Source: Lichenifustis flavocetrariae (GTDB taxonomy: Bacteria > Pseudomonadota > Alphaproteobacteria > Rhizobiales > Beijerinckiaceae). Taken from it: a stretch of DNA of 64,000 bases. The stretch covers positions 1 through 64,000 of the forward strand of contig NZ_JAMOIM010000017.1 of NCBI RefSeq assembly GCF_026130545.1. Reading direction: 5' to 3'. Positions 46,576-59,269 of the stretch are shown here, piece by piece. The stretch's first letter is position 1; every line of letters starts with the position of its first letter. The position numbers were made by a program, and so were the translations under genes. The notes under the pieces are model-generated. The model saw only the letters and a program-made list of their open reading frames with translations, had not been told where the DNA came from and ran no database searches.

Positions 46576-46845
46576 ATGTCGATTACGGCCGAGCGCAAAG
46601 CTGCGCTGATCAAGGACTATGGCATTAAGCCGAACGATACCGGCTCTCCGGAGGTCCAGGTTGCGATCCTGACGGAGCGCATCAACAACCTGACAAGCCA
46701 CTTCAAAACCCATGTCAAAGACAACCACTCGCGACGTGGTCTGCTGCAGCTGGTTTCCACCCGCCGCTCGCTTCTCGACTACGTGAAGAAGAACGACGAG
46801 CCGCGCTACAAGGCGCTGATCGAGCGTCTCGGCATCCGCCGCTAA
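46576..46845 (+). CDS. rpsO: 30S ribosomal protein S15
   Basis: 89 residues. Binds 16S rRNA early in 30S assembly. [16 protein letters not shown], the [16 protein letters not shown] segment and [20 protein letters not shown] are the standard family sequence. GAAAAGGA precedes the ATG. It is followed by a terminator-like hairpin and then by pnp, the usual partner. Confidence 0.97.
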   Translation: MSITAERKAALIKDYGIKPNDTGSPEVQVAILTERINNLTSHFKTHVKDNHSRRGLLQLVSTRRSLLDYVKKNDEPRYKALIERLGIRR

Positions 46846-46854
46846 ATTGCTCTC

Positions 46855-46883
46855 ACGGCACTGACGCCTGTCGGTGCCGTTTT
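46855..46883 (+). terminator. Terminator-like hairpin between rpsO and pnp
   Basis: An 11-bp stem with one wobble (acggcactgac / gtcggtgccgt) and a 4-nt loop is followed by tttg. The T-run is short, so termination is probably partial. The remaining 46884-47049 holds no gene I can support. Confidence 0.65.
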
Positions 46884-47049
46884 GTCATGGCCGCATAGTC
46901 GGCCTTCCGGACGGGACGGCATGGGGCCGTCCGTCCACCCCAAGGTGACCGCCGCCATGGCAGGATCGCCAGGGATTGCACGGCACTTCCGTCTTCAATC
47001 TCTCGCCGTTCTGCGCATGGCTGCCAGGGTCGCCTAGCAAAGGCACACC

Positions 47050-49191
47050 ATGTTTCAGATTGAACGCGAAGAAATTGATTGGGCCGGGCAGAAGCTCGTC
47101 CTCGAAACAGGGCGCATAGCGCGCCAAGCTGACGGCGCCGTATTGGCAACGATGGGCGAAACCACCGTTCTCGCGACTGTCGTCTCGGCCAAGAAGCAGA
47201 AGCCGGGCCAAGACTTCTTCCCCTTGACGGTCAACTATCAGGAAAAGACTTTTGCGGCCGGCCGTATTCCGGGTGGCTATTTCAAGCGCGAGGGCCGTCC
47301 CTCGGAAAAGGAAATCCTCACCTCGCGGCTGATCGACCGTCCGATCCGCCCGCTTTTCCCGGAAGGCTATCTGTTCGACACCCAGATCGTCGTGACGGTG
47401 CTGTCGCACGATCTCGAAAACGATCCTGACATTCTGGCCATGGTCGCCACCTCGGCGGCCCTGACCATCTCGGGCATTCCCTTCATGGGACCGGTCGGAG
47501 CAGCCCGGGTCGGCATGATCAGTGGCCAGCTCAAGGTGAACCCGACGGTCGACGAGATGAAGACCTCGACGCTCGACCTTGTCGTGGCCGGCACGCATGA
47601 CGCGGTGCTGATGGTTGAGTCCGAGGCCCGCGAGCTGTCGGAAGACAAGATGCTCGAAGCGGTTATGACCGGCCACGCCGGCTTCCAGCCCGTGATCGAG
47701 GCCATCATCCGGCTGGCCGAGAAGGCCGCGAAGGAACCGCGTGAGTTCCAGACCGCCGACAAGTCCGCCGCCGAGAAGACCGTGCGGGACGTGATCGAGG
47801 AGGATCTCCGCAGGGCCTATTCGATCACGGCGAAAGCCGATCGCTACACCGCTGTCGATGCCGCCCGGGCCAAGGCCGTGGCGCATTTCGGGGCGCATGA
47901 AGGCGAAGGCGGCCTCGACAAGGAAGCTGTTCTCGAAGCCTTCCACGCTCTGCAGGCAAAGGTGGTCCGCTGGAACGTCCTTGATACCGGCCACCGCATC
48001 GACGGGCGTGATCTGAAGACCGTCCGCCCCATCCTGGCGCAGGTGGGTGTTCTCCCCCGCGCGCATGGCTCGTCCCTGTTCACGCGTGGCGAGACGCAAG
48101 CGTTGGTCGTGGCGACGCTCGGCACAGGTGAAGACGAGCAGTACATCGACAATCTCGAAGGCTCGTACAAGGAGCGCTTCCTGCTCCACTACAACTTCCC
48201 TCCCTACTCGGTCGGCGAGACCGGGCGCATGGGTTCGCCGGGGCGTCGTGAAATCGGCCACGGCAAGCTCGCGTGGCGCGCGATCCGGCCGATGATGCCA
48301 ACCGCGGCCGAATTCCCCTATACGGTCCGGGTGGTTTCGGAGATCACGGAGTCGAACGGCTCGTCCTCCATGGCCACGGTTTGCGGCGCCTCCCTGTCCC
48401 TCATGGATGCCGGCGTGCCGTTGAAGCGGCCGACTGCGGGTATCGCCATGGGTTTGATCAAGGAAGGCGAGCGCTTTGCGGTGCTCTCCGATATTCTTGG
48501 CGACGAGGATCACCTCGGCGACATGGATTTTAAGGTGGCCGGTACGGCCGAGGGCGTGACCTCGCTGCAAATGGACATCAAGATCACCGGCATCACCGAG
48601 GAGATCATGCGTGTCGCACTCGGTCAGGCCAAGGACGGGCGCCTGCACATCCTGGACGAGATGTCGAAGGCCCTCACCGGCGCCCGGTCCGAACTCGGCG
48701 AGTTCGCGCCGCGTATCGAGACCTTGAAGATCCCGACCGACAAGATCCGCGAAGTGATCGGCACCGGCGGCAAGGTGATCCGCGAGATCGTCGAGAAGAC
48801 CGGCGCGAAGGTCAATATCGAGGACGACGGCACCGTGAAGGTCGCTTCCTCGGACGCGGCCTCCATCACGGCGGCCATCAACTGGATCAAGTCCATCGCC
48901 AATGATCCGGAAGTCGGCGCGATCTATGAGGGAACTGTCGTCAAGGTCGTGGACTTCGGCGCCTTCGTGAACTTCTTCGGTTCGAAGGACGGCCTCGTCC
49001 ACATCTCGCAGCTCGGCAAAGGCCGCGTCGCCAAGACCTCCGACGTCGTCAAGGAAGGCGACAAGGTGAAGGTGAAGCTCGTCGGCTTCGACGATCGCGG
49101 CAAGGTCAAGCTTTCGATGCGCGCCGTCGATCAGGCGACCGGCGAGGATCTCGAAAAGGCCGAGAAGCTGGCGGCTACAGCCGAAGGCTGA
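47050..49191 (+). CDS. pnp: Polyribonucleotide nucleotidyltransferase (PNPase)
   Basis: 713 residues. Phosphorolytic 3'-5' exoribonuclease of the degradosome. Two RNase PH domains (first with [19 protein letters not shown], second with [18 protein letters not shown]) surround an all-helical linker. The KH domain carries [20 protein letters not shown] (about residues 560-579), and the C-terminal S1 domain carries [20 protein letters not shown]. The order is normal and the gene is complete. Confidence 0.97.
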   Translation: MFQIEREEIDWAGQKLVLETGRIARQADGAVLATMGETTVLATVVSAKKQKPGQDFFPLTVNYQEKTFAAGRIPGGYFKREGRPSEKEILTSRLIDRPIRPLFPEGYLFDTQIVVTVLSHDLENDPDILAMVATSAALTISGIPFMGPVGAARVGMISGQLKVNPTVDEMKTSTLDLVVAGTHDAVLMVESEARELSEDKMLEAVMTGHAGFQPVIEAIIRLAEKAAKEPREFQTADKSAAEKTVRDVIEEDLRRAYSITAKADRYTAVDAARAKAVAHFGAHEGEGGLDKEAVLEAFHALQAKVVRWNVLDTGHRIDGRDLKTVRPILAQVGVLPRAHGSSLFTRGETQALVVATLGTGEDEQYIDNLEGSYKERFLLHYNFPPYSVGETGRMGSPGRREIGHGKLAWRAIRPMMPTAAEFPYTVRVVSEITESNGSSSMATVCGASLSLMDAGVPLKRPTAGIAMGLIKEGERFAVLSDILGDEDHLGDMDFKVAGTAEGVTSLQMDIKITGITEEIMRVALGQAKDGRLHILDEMSKALTGARSELGEFAPRIETLKIPTDKIREVIGTGGKVIREIVEKTGAKVNIEDDGTVKVASSDAASITAAINWIKSIANDPEVGAIYEGTVVKVVDFGAFVNFFGSKDGLVHISQLGKGRVAKTSDVVKEGDKVKVKLVGFDDRGKVKLSMRAVDQATGEDLEKAEKLAATAEG

Positions 49192-49222
49192 GTTCGACCA
49201 CAATAAAACAAGAGAAGATCAG

Positions 49223-49255
49223 AGCCGCCTCGGGACACCGAGGCGGCTTTTTTTT
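49223..49255 (+). terminator. Strong intrinsic terminator after pnp
   Basis: A perfect 10-bp stem (agccgcctcg / cgaggcggct) with a 6-nt loop is followed by a run of eight T. This ends the rpsO-pnp unit. Confidence 0.92.
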
Positions 49256-49407
49256 GGATATGAAAGTCCGCCGCTACATGGAGGGGCGGACAACGGCGAG
49301 TGACGCGCCGCGTCATTGAGCGGCCTTTGTGGCGCGCATTGCCTGAGACGCGGCGCATATTCAGCGAGACGGACGCGCAAATGGAGCCGCATACAGGTTG
49401 GTGGTTC

Positions 49408-50274
49408 TTAGGCCTGTTCCGATCGAGGGCAACCGAGTTCAATCGCGCCTCGAAGGAAGTCCATAACCGATCTGATTTTCGCTGAGCGTTTGAGGTCTGG
49501 ATAAGTCGCAAGCCATATGTCACGCACCGGTGGCTTTGATGAAGTCGGCAACCGGACAAGAGCCGTATCCACGTCCCCCATGAAACAGGGGAGCACAACC
49601 GCCCCCATACCGGCGCGGGCCGCTTCCTGCTGACCGAAGAGGTCACTTGCATGAAAAATGATGGGTCGCCCAACGAGAAGGCTTTTTAGCCACACCTGTT
49701 GCGGCACGTTGTCCAGAGGAGCGTCATAGGCAATGAAGCGCCAGCTCTCCGGCGGAACCTTCGCCTGATCGGGGCTTGCATAAAGTCCGAAGCGCATGAT
49801 GCCGATCCGGTGCGCGACAAGTTCAGGGTCCTTCGGCTGGGATAATCGCACGGCGAGATCGGCCTCACCACGATCCATGGCGACCGTTTCAGTGACGCCA
49901 GAGAGCACCAAGGTGATGGCGGGATTCTTTTCATGAAAACGCGCGACACGCGGTGCGATCAACCGCGCCGCGACTGCTGGGGATGCACTCACCCGGACAG
50001 TGGCGGCAGGCGATGCTCCCGCACCCCTTGCTCGGCGCTCTATCTGCACCGCCGCATCCTCCATGCTGGCTCCGAGAGCCGCGATGGCTCTGCCATCATC
50101 AGTCAGCAGGGCACGGCGCGGCAGTCTGTCGAGCAGCCGCACATCCAAGCTCGCCTCGAGCGCAGCCACCCTTCGACCAACCGTGGCGTGGTCCACCCGC
50201 AGCTCGCGCGCCGCGGCCGAGAATGAGCCCAGTCGGGCCAGAGCCACAAAGTGGCGGACATCTTGCCAATCCAT
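49408..50274 (-). CDS. LysR-family transcriptional regulator
   Basis: 288 residues from ATG 50274. The N-terminal winged helix-turn-helix (FVALARLGSFSAAARELRVDHATVGRRVAALE, residues about 8-39) is diagnostic, and the effector-binding domain starts near residue 90 (TVRVSASPAVAARLIAPRV). The open frame extends 49 codons upstream but only antisense to the oxidoreductase gene start. It is divergent from the quinone oxidoreductase gene across 96 bp, which is the usual arrangement for a LysR regulator and its target. The effector is unknown. Confidence 0.9.
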   Translation of the reverse strand: MDWQDVRHFVALARLGSFSAAARELRVDHATVGRRVAALEASLDVRLLDRLPRRALLTDDGRAIAALGASMEDAAVQIERRARGAGASPAATVRVSASPAVAARLIAPRVARFHEKNPAITLVLSGVTETVAMDRGEADLAVRLSQPKDPELVAHRIGIMRFGLYASPDQAKVPPESWRFIAYDAPLDNVPQQVWLKSLLVGRPIIFHASDLFGQQEAARAGMGAVVLPCFMGDVDTALVRLPTSSKPPVRDIWLATYPDLKRSAKIRSVMDFLRGAIELGCPRSEQA

Positions 50275-50276
50275 AC

Positions 50277-50290
50277 GTGCATAATTGCAC
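50277..50290. promoter_or_regulatory. Inverted repeat, possible LysR operator
   Basis: gtgca-taat-tgcac lies 2 bp before the LysR start in the LysR/oxidoreductase intergenic region. Its spacing is shorter than the classical T-N11-A box, so operator function is a guess based on symmetry and position. Confidence 0.4.
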
Positions 50291-50370
50291 ATGCCTTGGG
50301 CAAAGCAATGGAATTTCCGCGCATCTGAAAATGGGCTTCCCTGCGCTGTAAGGCAGTAACGGAGCTTTTC

Positions 50371-51345
50371 ATGCCCATCGCGATCATGATGACCGCCGCA
50401 GGTGACCCGCACGTTCTGCAAGCGAAAGATGTCGTGGTTCGTGACCCGCCCCCCGGCGAGGTGCAGATACGTCAGACCGTTGTCGGTGTGAACTTCGTCG
50501 ACATCTATTATCGCACCGGCCTGTATCCTTTGGCAGAGACGCCTGCCGTGCTTGGCCTCGAAGGCGCCGGGCGAGTGGAAATGGTTGGTTCCGGCGTCAC
50601 CACACTGCGGCGCGGTGACCGAGTTGCTTACATGGGCGCGCCCCTTGGGGCATATGCCGAACTCCGCAATCTACCAGAGGCAAGGTTGATCCACCTGCCG
50701 GACAGTATCTCTGATCGCGTCGCCGGTAGCACGATGCTGCGCGGCCTCACGGCCCACATGTTGCTGCACAAGGTCTATGCTGTTCGGCCTGGGGACTGGC
50801 TTCTGGTGCATGCCGCAGCCGGCGGACTCGGGCAGATTGTGACTCGTTGGGGGAAGCGAATGGGGGCCAACGTCATCGGCACTGTCGGTTCCGAGGCGAA
50901 GCATGCATTGGCCCGCAATGCGGGGGCCGACCTGGTGCTCTTGCATACGGAACAGGACTGGGTGGATAAAGCCCGCCAGTTCGCCGGCGGAAAGGGCGTG
51001 CATCTCGCGGTTGATGGGATCGGCGGCCAGATGTTGACGCAAACTTTGGGATGCGTGCGTCCATTCGGGATCGTCGCCAGCCTTGGTCAGCCCGCTGGCC
51101 CAATCCCGGCCGTGAGGGTGGAAGACCTAGGTTTCGCGCGATCAATCGCGCTCATGCGGCCCAGCTCAATCGCTTACGCCAATGATCCATCCCTTTACCT
51201 CCAAGGCGCCCGTGATTTGCTGGCCGCTCTCGAAGACGGGCTGACCAATCCGATCGGAGCGGAGTACTCGTTACGGGACGCTGCCCGGGCGCATGAAGAC
51301 CTCGAAGCGGGACGCACGACCGGCAGTGTCATTCTCGACGTCTGA
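50371..51345 (+). CDS. Quinone oxidoreductase (zeta-crystallin-like, MDR superfamily)
   Basis: 324 residues. NADPH-dependent reduction of quinones or enones. The N-terminal GroES-like domain contains VVGVNFVDIYYRTGLYP and PAVLGLEGAGRVEMVGSGV; the Rossmann motif is HAAAGGLGQIV near residue 150. Structural zinc cysteines are absent, as in QOR. It is divergent from the LysR regulator and is its probable target. Confidence 0.92.
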   Translation: MPIAIMMTAAGDPHVLQAKDVVVRDPPPGEVQIRQTVVGVNFVDIYYRTGLYPLAETPAVLGLEGAGRVEMVGSGVTTLRRGDRVAYMGAPLGAYAELRNLPEARLIHLPDSISDRVAGSTMLRGLTAHMLLHKVYAVRPGDWLLVHAAAGGLGQIVTRWGKRMGANVIGTVGSEAKHALARNAGADLVLLHTEQDWVDKARQFAGGKGVHLAVDGIGGQMLTQTLGCVRPFGIVASLGQPAGPIPAVRVEDLGFARSIALMRPSSIAYANDPSLYLQGARDLLAALEDGLTNPIGAEYSLRDAARAHEDLEAGRTTGSVILDV

Positions 51346-51477
51346 GCGGTTTACCCCAAACCGAAGTCCCCCTCCACAAAGCTCGAACGGATCTTTGTCT
51401 GCCATAGGTCGTGGCTGACAACCCATTGAGGGCGCTGTCAGCGGGCGTATGGGAATTTCGATTCCGCGCCGATACAC

Positions 51478-52320
51478 CTACAGGCGCCGAATGGCTGAAA
51501 CCAAAACCCCTGTGGACGCCTGGATGCGGGCTCGCGCCTCTGCGAGAGGTTCGGACGACACCATCATGGCGTGGGCATTGGCATGCAGCAAGGTCTCGGC
51601 ATCGCGCATGAGGCCGACGTGGCCCGGCCAGAACACGAGATCACCGCGCCTCAAGGTCGCGTCCAAGGCGAGTGCTTCGCCAAGCTCACTCGCCTGCATG
51701 TCGCTGTCCCGCGGGGCCGATCGCGCGGCCGCCGCCAGGGCCACCTGGACGAGGCCCGAGCAGTCGAGTCCGAGGCTTGTCTTGCCTCCCCACAGATAGG
51801 GAACGCCCAAAAAGCGCTCGGCGACCGAGACGGGATCGGGCTCGATCATGTCGAGCGCCCCGAGATGGCCGAGAGGCACGAACCCGTCGGGCACGCGCGC
51901 ATATTTGCCCACGATCTCGGCGACCGGAAGTCGTGAGCCGAGCGTGAGGGCGCCGACGATCGGCAATTTCAGGTCTGGTCCCGGAAACACCAGGGTTCGC
52001 AAAGCGGTGACCTGATGGGTCGAGGTTTCCAACGCCCCCAGCATGTCAGACGGCAGATAGCCGCAATATTGATCTCGAAGGAGCTGCACCCAGGCCCACC
52101 CCTCGGAGGATTCCTCGTAGACCATCACCCGCTCGCCACGCAGCGCTTCCGTATCCAGCGAGCAATCGAGACGTGGCTCGCGGCGCAGCGGCGCCGACGC
52201 GGCGATCACGCTGCGGGGCGTGCCTTCGACAAAGGTGGCGGCCTCGACCTGACCTTTCAGGTGAGCCGCCGCCCGGTCGGGCCTGGCGGGTGTGATCCGC
52301 CGGTCGAAGCCGGTCGTCAT
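51478..52320 (-). CDS. NlpC/P60 (C40) peptidase with SH3-like domains
   Basis: 280 residues. A dipeptidyl-type peptidase acting on murein peptides. The catalytic Cys is in GLDCSGLVQVAL (near residue 188) and the His in FWPGHVGLM; a third polar residue probably lies in LLHANAHAM. Residues about 40-160 form two SH3-like repeats (first with SEGWAWVQLLRDQYCGYL). No signal peptide is obvious, so it may be cytoplasmic or use another route. Its ATG overlaps the pepA stop (ATGA), so the two are coupled. Confidence 0.9.
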   Translation of the reverse strand: MTTGFDRRITPARPDRAAAHLKGQVEAATFVEGTPRSVIAASAPLRREPRLDCSLDTEALRGERVMVYEESSEGWAWVQLLRDQYCGYLPSDMLGALETSTHQVTALRTLVFPGPDLKLPIVGALTLGSRLPVAEIVGKYARVPDGFVPLGHLGALDMIEPDPVSVAERFLGVPYLWGGKTSLGLDCSGLVQVALAAAARSAPRDSDMQASELGEALALDATLRRGDLVFWPGHVGLMRDAETLLHANAHAMMVSSEPLAEARARIQASTGVLVSAIRRL

Positions 52321-53695
52321 GACGGAAACCGCTGGGACAGATAGTCATAGAGCAGGCGCGCAACCTGCACCTCGCCGCCCTCCGGGCGGCCCGGCTTCGC
52401 GGCCGGCACCCAGCCGAACATATCGAAATGGACCCATGCCTGCTGCGGTTCGACGAAGCGCCGGAGGAAAAGAGCAGCCGTGATCGAACCCGCGAAGGCA
52501 CTTCCTCCAACATTGTTCACATCCGCGACCTTGCCGTCGAGCATGGAATCATAGGGGACCAGAGCGGTAGCCGCCAGACAGGGTCGCGCACGATCTGTCC
52601 ATGCCGCTGCAGGGTCGAGGCGAGTTCATCATCCTCGGTAAAGAACGGCGGCAGATCGGGGCCGAGGGCGACACGCGCCGCGCCCGTGAGCGTCGCGAAA
52701 TCGATCAGGAGATCGGGCTTGTCCTCCCCGCCAAGCGCAAGCGCATCGGCGAGAATCAGCCGGCCCTCCGCGTCGGTGTTGCCGATCTCGACCGTTGTGC
52801 CCTTGCGGCTGCGGATCACATCTCCAGGCCGGAAGGACGGGGCCGAAATCGAATTCTCGACGATCGGCAGAATGACGCGCAACCGCAGATCGAGGCCCGC
52901 ATCCATGACCATCTGGGCGAGGGCGAGCGCGGTGGCGCCTCCGCCCATGTCCTTCTTCATGATCAGCATGCCGCTTTCGGGCTTGATGTTGAGCCCGCCC
53001 GTATCGAAGGTAACCCCCTTGCCGACGAGGGTGACTTTGGGCGCGTCCGCCCGCCCCCACACCATGTCGACCAGGCGTGGCGGCTGGTGCCCTGCCCGTC
53101 CCACCGCGTCGATGAGAGGGAACCCGGCCGCCAAAGCGTCTCCCTGAATGACGGCCGCCTTGGCTCCGTAACGTTCTGCGAGCCCCGTTGCCGCCGCCGC
53201 AAGGGCTTCAGGTCCCATGTCGCAGGCCGGCGTGTTGATCAGGTCGCGCCCGAAGCTCACCGCCTCGACGATACGCAGCACGCGCCGTTGATCGACACCT
53301 TCCGCCGCACACAGTTGCGCAAGGTCGTTGGGAGCCTTCTTATAGCGGGTGAAGCGATAGCTCGTGAGAGCCCAGGAAAGGGTCGCGAGGTCGAGATCCG
53401 GCGTGTCGGCCCCGAACCGATATGCACCAGACGGCAAGACCACGGCGAGGCGGCCCGGCAGCATCGGATCGTAGGATCGGTCCGATGTTTCGGCTACGCC
53501 GAAGAGCACGCGTGCCGACTGCCCTTCGCCCGGCGGAAGGATGCAGTGACGGCCTGGCTTCGGGGCAAAATCAAGCAGCCGCGCGAAGGCTCGCTGGGGC
53601 GCACTGAGGGTCTTTTCCACCTCACTCCAACTGCTGTCCGAGACGACCTCGATGGTGATCGGCTGGACGGCAGGATCAGCGAAACGGAATGGCAT
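52317..53695 (-). pseudogene. pepA: Leucyl aminopeptidase (M17), interrupted by a frameshift near the C-terminus
   Basis: The M17 core reads from ATG 53695 (GGGAG about 8 bp upstream): the metal/active-site motifs VGKGVTFDTGGLNIKP and NTDAEGRLILAD are intact. At the segment WRLPLWSP the frame breaks. The expected continuation (YDSMLDGKVADVNNVGGSA, then AWVHFDMFGW) lies in another frame and reads to a stop at 52317. Restoring one base in the run gggg at 52554-52557 rejoins the two. The result is either a recent mutation or a sequencing error in the homopolymer; without repair the last about 75 residues, part of the active-site wall, would be lost. About 458 residues when joined, normal for the family. 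Confidence 0.87.
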
Positions 53696-53807
53696 CGATG
53701 GACTCCCGCCGAAGGCAACGCTTCGAATTAACACATGATTAGGGTTAACGGCTTATTGCTGATCCGGCTCACGTTCCACCTGATCGAGCCTTGGAGTCGT
53801 TCGTCGC

Positions 53808-54656
53808 ATGAGGGCTAACGTTTCGCCGATCCGCCCGCAAGCTTTGCGATCGGCGATGGCGGCGGCGGCAATGACCGCCGCTCTGTCCCTCGGCGGATGC
53901 TTCGGGATCAACAGCGATGTCACGGGTTCGATTGCCGCGTCGGCGCCTCCTTCCTCGTCGGCCGGTTTACGCGACTACACGGCAACCTGGTCCGAGCGCT
54001 ATAAGAAAACCCCCGGCGATAAAGTCACGGCCTTAAACTACGTCAAGGGCTTACGGGCAATGACCCAATACAGCCAGGCCGCCGCCGTGATGGAGGCGAT
54101 TGCCATCAAATACCCTTACGATCAGGAGGTGCTTGCCACCTATGGCAAGACGCTCGCTGATGCGGGCCGGTTCAAGGAAGCCGCCGATGTCCTCGGCCGC
54201 GCCCATACACCCGAGAATCCGAACTGGAGCGTCCTGTCGGCACAAGGCTCGGTCGCGGATCAACTGGGCGACCACGCTCAGGCCCAAGCCTATTACTCGG
54301 CCGCGCTGAAAATCAAACCGGCCGACCCACATGTGCTGTCGAACCTCGGGCTGTCCTATGCGCTCGACAATCAACTGCCCAAAGCCGAAATGACCATGCG
54401 CCAAGCCTCGCAGAGCCCGGAGGCCGACATGCGGGTGCGACAGAACTTCGCGCTGGTGCTTGCGCTCGACGGGAAATTCGATGAGGCCGAGCAGGTGGCG
54501 GAACGTGACTTGAGTCCCTCGGACGCGGCCGCAAGCGTCGCCTCGATCCGCGGGATGATTGCCCAGTCGAATACGTGGCGACCGATCCAGCAAAAAGCTG
54601 GCACCGCGAATGGTCTGGTCAAAGCCAAGCTGGCACAAACCGATGCAGCTCGATGA
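53808..54656 (+). CDS. Tetratricopeptide-repeat lipoprotein (TadD-like)
   Basis: 282 residues. A lipoprotein signal ends in the lipobox LGGC near residue 31. The mature part is several TPR-like helical pairs: LATYGKTLADAGRFKEAADVL, LSAQGSVADQLGDHAQAQAYY and VLSNLGLSYALDNQLPKAEM. It resembles TadD, the outer-membrane pilotin-like protein of Flp pili, but no other tad gene is nearby, so another scaffold role is possible. It lies 112 bp from the divergent pepA. Confidence 0.85.
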   Translation: MRANVSPIRPQALRSAMAAAAMTAALSLGGCFGINSDVTGSIAASAPPSSSAGLRDYTATWSERYKKTPGDKVTALNYVKGLRAMTQYSQAAAVMEAIAIKYPYDQEVLATYGKTLADAGRFKEAADVLGRAHTPENPNWSVLSAQGSVADQLGDHAQAQAYYSAALKIKPADPHVLSNLGLSYALDNQLPKAEMTMRQASQSPEADMRVRQNFALVLALDGKFDEAEQVAERDLSPSDAAASVASIRGMIAQSNTWRPIQQKAGTANGLVKAKLAQTDAAR

Positions 54657-54754
54657 GTCGATCCACATGGATCGAAACATTCGGGATCCGCGCGGGGGCC
54701 AGGACCTACCACGACTATCTCGTCGCGCGACTCACATGACGTCGACGGGCCGTT

Positions 54755-55297
54755 TTACGGCAACTTCGCAAAACCATCTTTGAAACCGCCGAGCGTCAGC
54801 GGAATCCCGATGCCCTCTTCCGGCGTCTGGAAGATGATGAAAGTCGCGGTTGTGCCGCTGCTCAGCTGGTCGATCAGCTTGTCTTCCATCATGACCTCGG
54901 CGATGCAGCCCGTGGGCAGGCAGCGGACAAAGCCCGCACGGCCGACATCGGCCTGATCCACCTTCAATCCCAAACCGGAAGGCAGCAAGACGCCGAGCGG
55001 CGCAACGACCCGGAGAAGTCGACTCTTACCGTCGGCTGTCTTGAGAACGATGACCACCAGATTGACGTTGGGTCGGTCCTCGGCCGCAACGCTCTGTATC
55101 AGCGCGCATTGTTCCTTCTGGGCGCCGGGCGGGGTTTCGCAGCGCATCTCCCAGTCGCCGAATTTTTGTTTCACGACGCCCTGGGCAAACCCATGGAGGC
55201 TGAAGCCCGGCAGAATCCCGATTGCAAGCGCGAGAACGCCGGCCGTGCCCTTCAATCGCCGCGTGCCAACTCGCACGCGATGCCGCGCCTCCTGCAT
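54755..55297 (-). CDS. Invasion-associated locus B (IalB) family protein
   Basis: 180 residues from ATG 55297 with AAGGAG directly upstream. The N-terminus is basic then hydrophobic (AGVLALAIGILPGFSLHGFAQG), a signal peptide of about 38 residues. The mature domain opens KFGDWEMRCETPPG and has paired cysteines (CALIQ, CLPTGCIAE), the usual IalB pattern in Rhizobiales. A role in stress or envelope maintenance is likely; the Bartonella invasion role is not implied. Convergent with the TPR gene. Confidence 0.88.
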   Translation of the reverse strand: MQEARHRVRVGTRRLKGTAGVLALAIGILPGFSLHGFAQGVVKQKFGDWEMRCETPPGAQKEQCALIQSVAAEDRPNVNLVVIVLKTADGKSRLLRVVAPLGVLLPSGLGLKVDQADVGRAGFVRCLPTGCIAEVMMEDKLIDQLSSGTTATFIIFQTPEEGIGIPLTLGGFKDGFAKLP

Positions 55298-55537
55298 GAC
55301 CACTCCTTCGGCACCCGCCTGAAGCCGTGCCGTAGCAAATGACCTGCTCCTGTCAAGCCACAGTCGGCGGAGTGGCGTGGCTGGCCAGCCACGCCACTCC
55401 GCGTCGAGCGCGGTTTGACGCACACCCGGACCCTGGCCCATTGCGCTGCAACCGGCTTTATGGTTGGAACAATTAAAGGGTGGCAGTTCGCCAAGTCATG
55501 GCGGGCCAAGGCTATCGACAAGGGGAGCGACGATTTC

Positions 55538-58110
<2,573 letters not shown>

Positions 58111-58320
58111 CGGAATGTTGCGAGGGCTGCCCCACAGCCCTCGTGCCGCGCTTCGAGAAACATCAGGTGTCGTCCGTCAAAGGCCGATTCGACATCTTTC
58201 CGGACGAGTATCGGCTTCGAAGGTGCATCGCACTTCGGTGTGGCACTGCGGGCATGGCCAGCAGTGTGGAATTGATCTAAGACGCCGCGAGAGATCGGTG
58301 CAAAGGACGAATCCTTTTCG

Positions 58321-59256
58321 ATGAGTTTGGCCACCCAACAACCCGCCTTTGATCAGCCCGGCCTCGTCGGCGCCTCCTTGGCCACCCCCTCCGACTATAT
58401 CGAACTGCTGAAACCCCGCGTGATGTCGCTCGTGGTGTTTACCGCACTCTGCGGCATGATGGCCGCTCCAGGCCACCTGAATGCCATCACGGGCCTGATC
58501 TCGCTGTTCGCTATCGCGGTGGGAGCCGGCGCGTCCGGTGCTCTCAACATGGTCTATGACGCGGATATCGATGCCATCATGACCCGCACGCGGAAGCGTC
58601 CTATTCCGGATGGCCGCGTTGCTTCCGCGGAGGCACTGGCGTTCGGCGTGGTCCTTTCGATCTTCTCGGTCATGGTCCTCGGGCTCGCATCCAATTGGGT
58701 CGCGGGAGCTCTCCTGGCCGGCACAATCTTTTTCTATGCCGTCATCTACACAATGTGGTTGAAGCGCACGACGCCGCAGAACATCGTCATCGGCGGAGCG
58801 GCGGGCGCGTTTCCGCCCATGATCGGCTATGCGGTCGCGACGGGTTCGGTGACCTGGGCGAGCGTGGTGTTGTTCGCCATCATCTTCATCTGGACGCCGC
58901 CGCATTTCTGGGCTCTCGCGCTCATCAAGTCGGACGAATACGCCCGCGCCGGCATTCCGATGATGCCCAATGTGAAGGGTCCCGACCGGACCCGAACTGA
59001 GATCCTCATCTACACGCTCATCCTTGCGCCGCTCGGTTGTGTGCCCTGGGTGATGGGGCTCGGCGGCACCGCCTATGGGTTGGTGGCTGCGGTGGCCGGC
59101 ACCGCGATGCTCTGGTTCGCCGTGCAAGTCTATCGTGTCCGCGAGGGCGAGGCTGCCGACAAGGCGGCGCGCCATCTTTTCGGCTTTTCGATCCTGTACC
59201 TGCTGCTGCCCTTTGCCATCCTGCTCGCCGAACATTCGTTCGGGCTGAGGTTCTGA
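58321..59256 (+). CDS. ctaB: Protoheme IX farnesyltransferase (heme O synthase)
   Basis: 311 residues. Adds a farnesyl chain to heme b to give heme O, the precursor of heme a. The prenyltransferase motif is NMVYDADIDAIMTRTRKRP (about residues 76-94), and about nine membrane helices follow. The WTPPHFWALAL loop is the second conserved motif. It serves the oxidase encoded around it. Confidence 0.96.
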   Translation: MSLATQQPAFDQPGLVGASLATPSDYIELLKPRVMSLVVFTALCGMMAAPGHLNAITGLISLFAIAVGAGASGALNMVYDADIDAIMTRTRKRPIPDGRVASAEALAFGVVLSIFSVMVLGLASNWVAGALLAGTIFFYAVIYTMWLKRTTPQNIVIGGAAGAFPPMIGYAVATGSVTWASVVLFAIIFIWTPPHFWALALIKSDEYARAGIPMMPNVKGPDRTRTEILIYTLILAPLGCVPWVMGLGGTAYGLVAAVAGTAMLWFAVQVYRVREGEAADKAARHLFGFSILYLLLPFAILLAEHSFGLRF

Positions 59257-59269
59257 GGTGCCTGCCGCG

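Noticed and set aside
46885-49203. 772-codon minus-strand frame over pnp
   Set aside because: Antisense shadow; pnp has all family domains on the plus strand.
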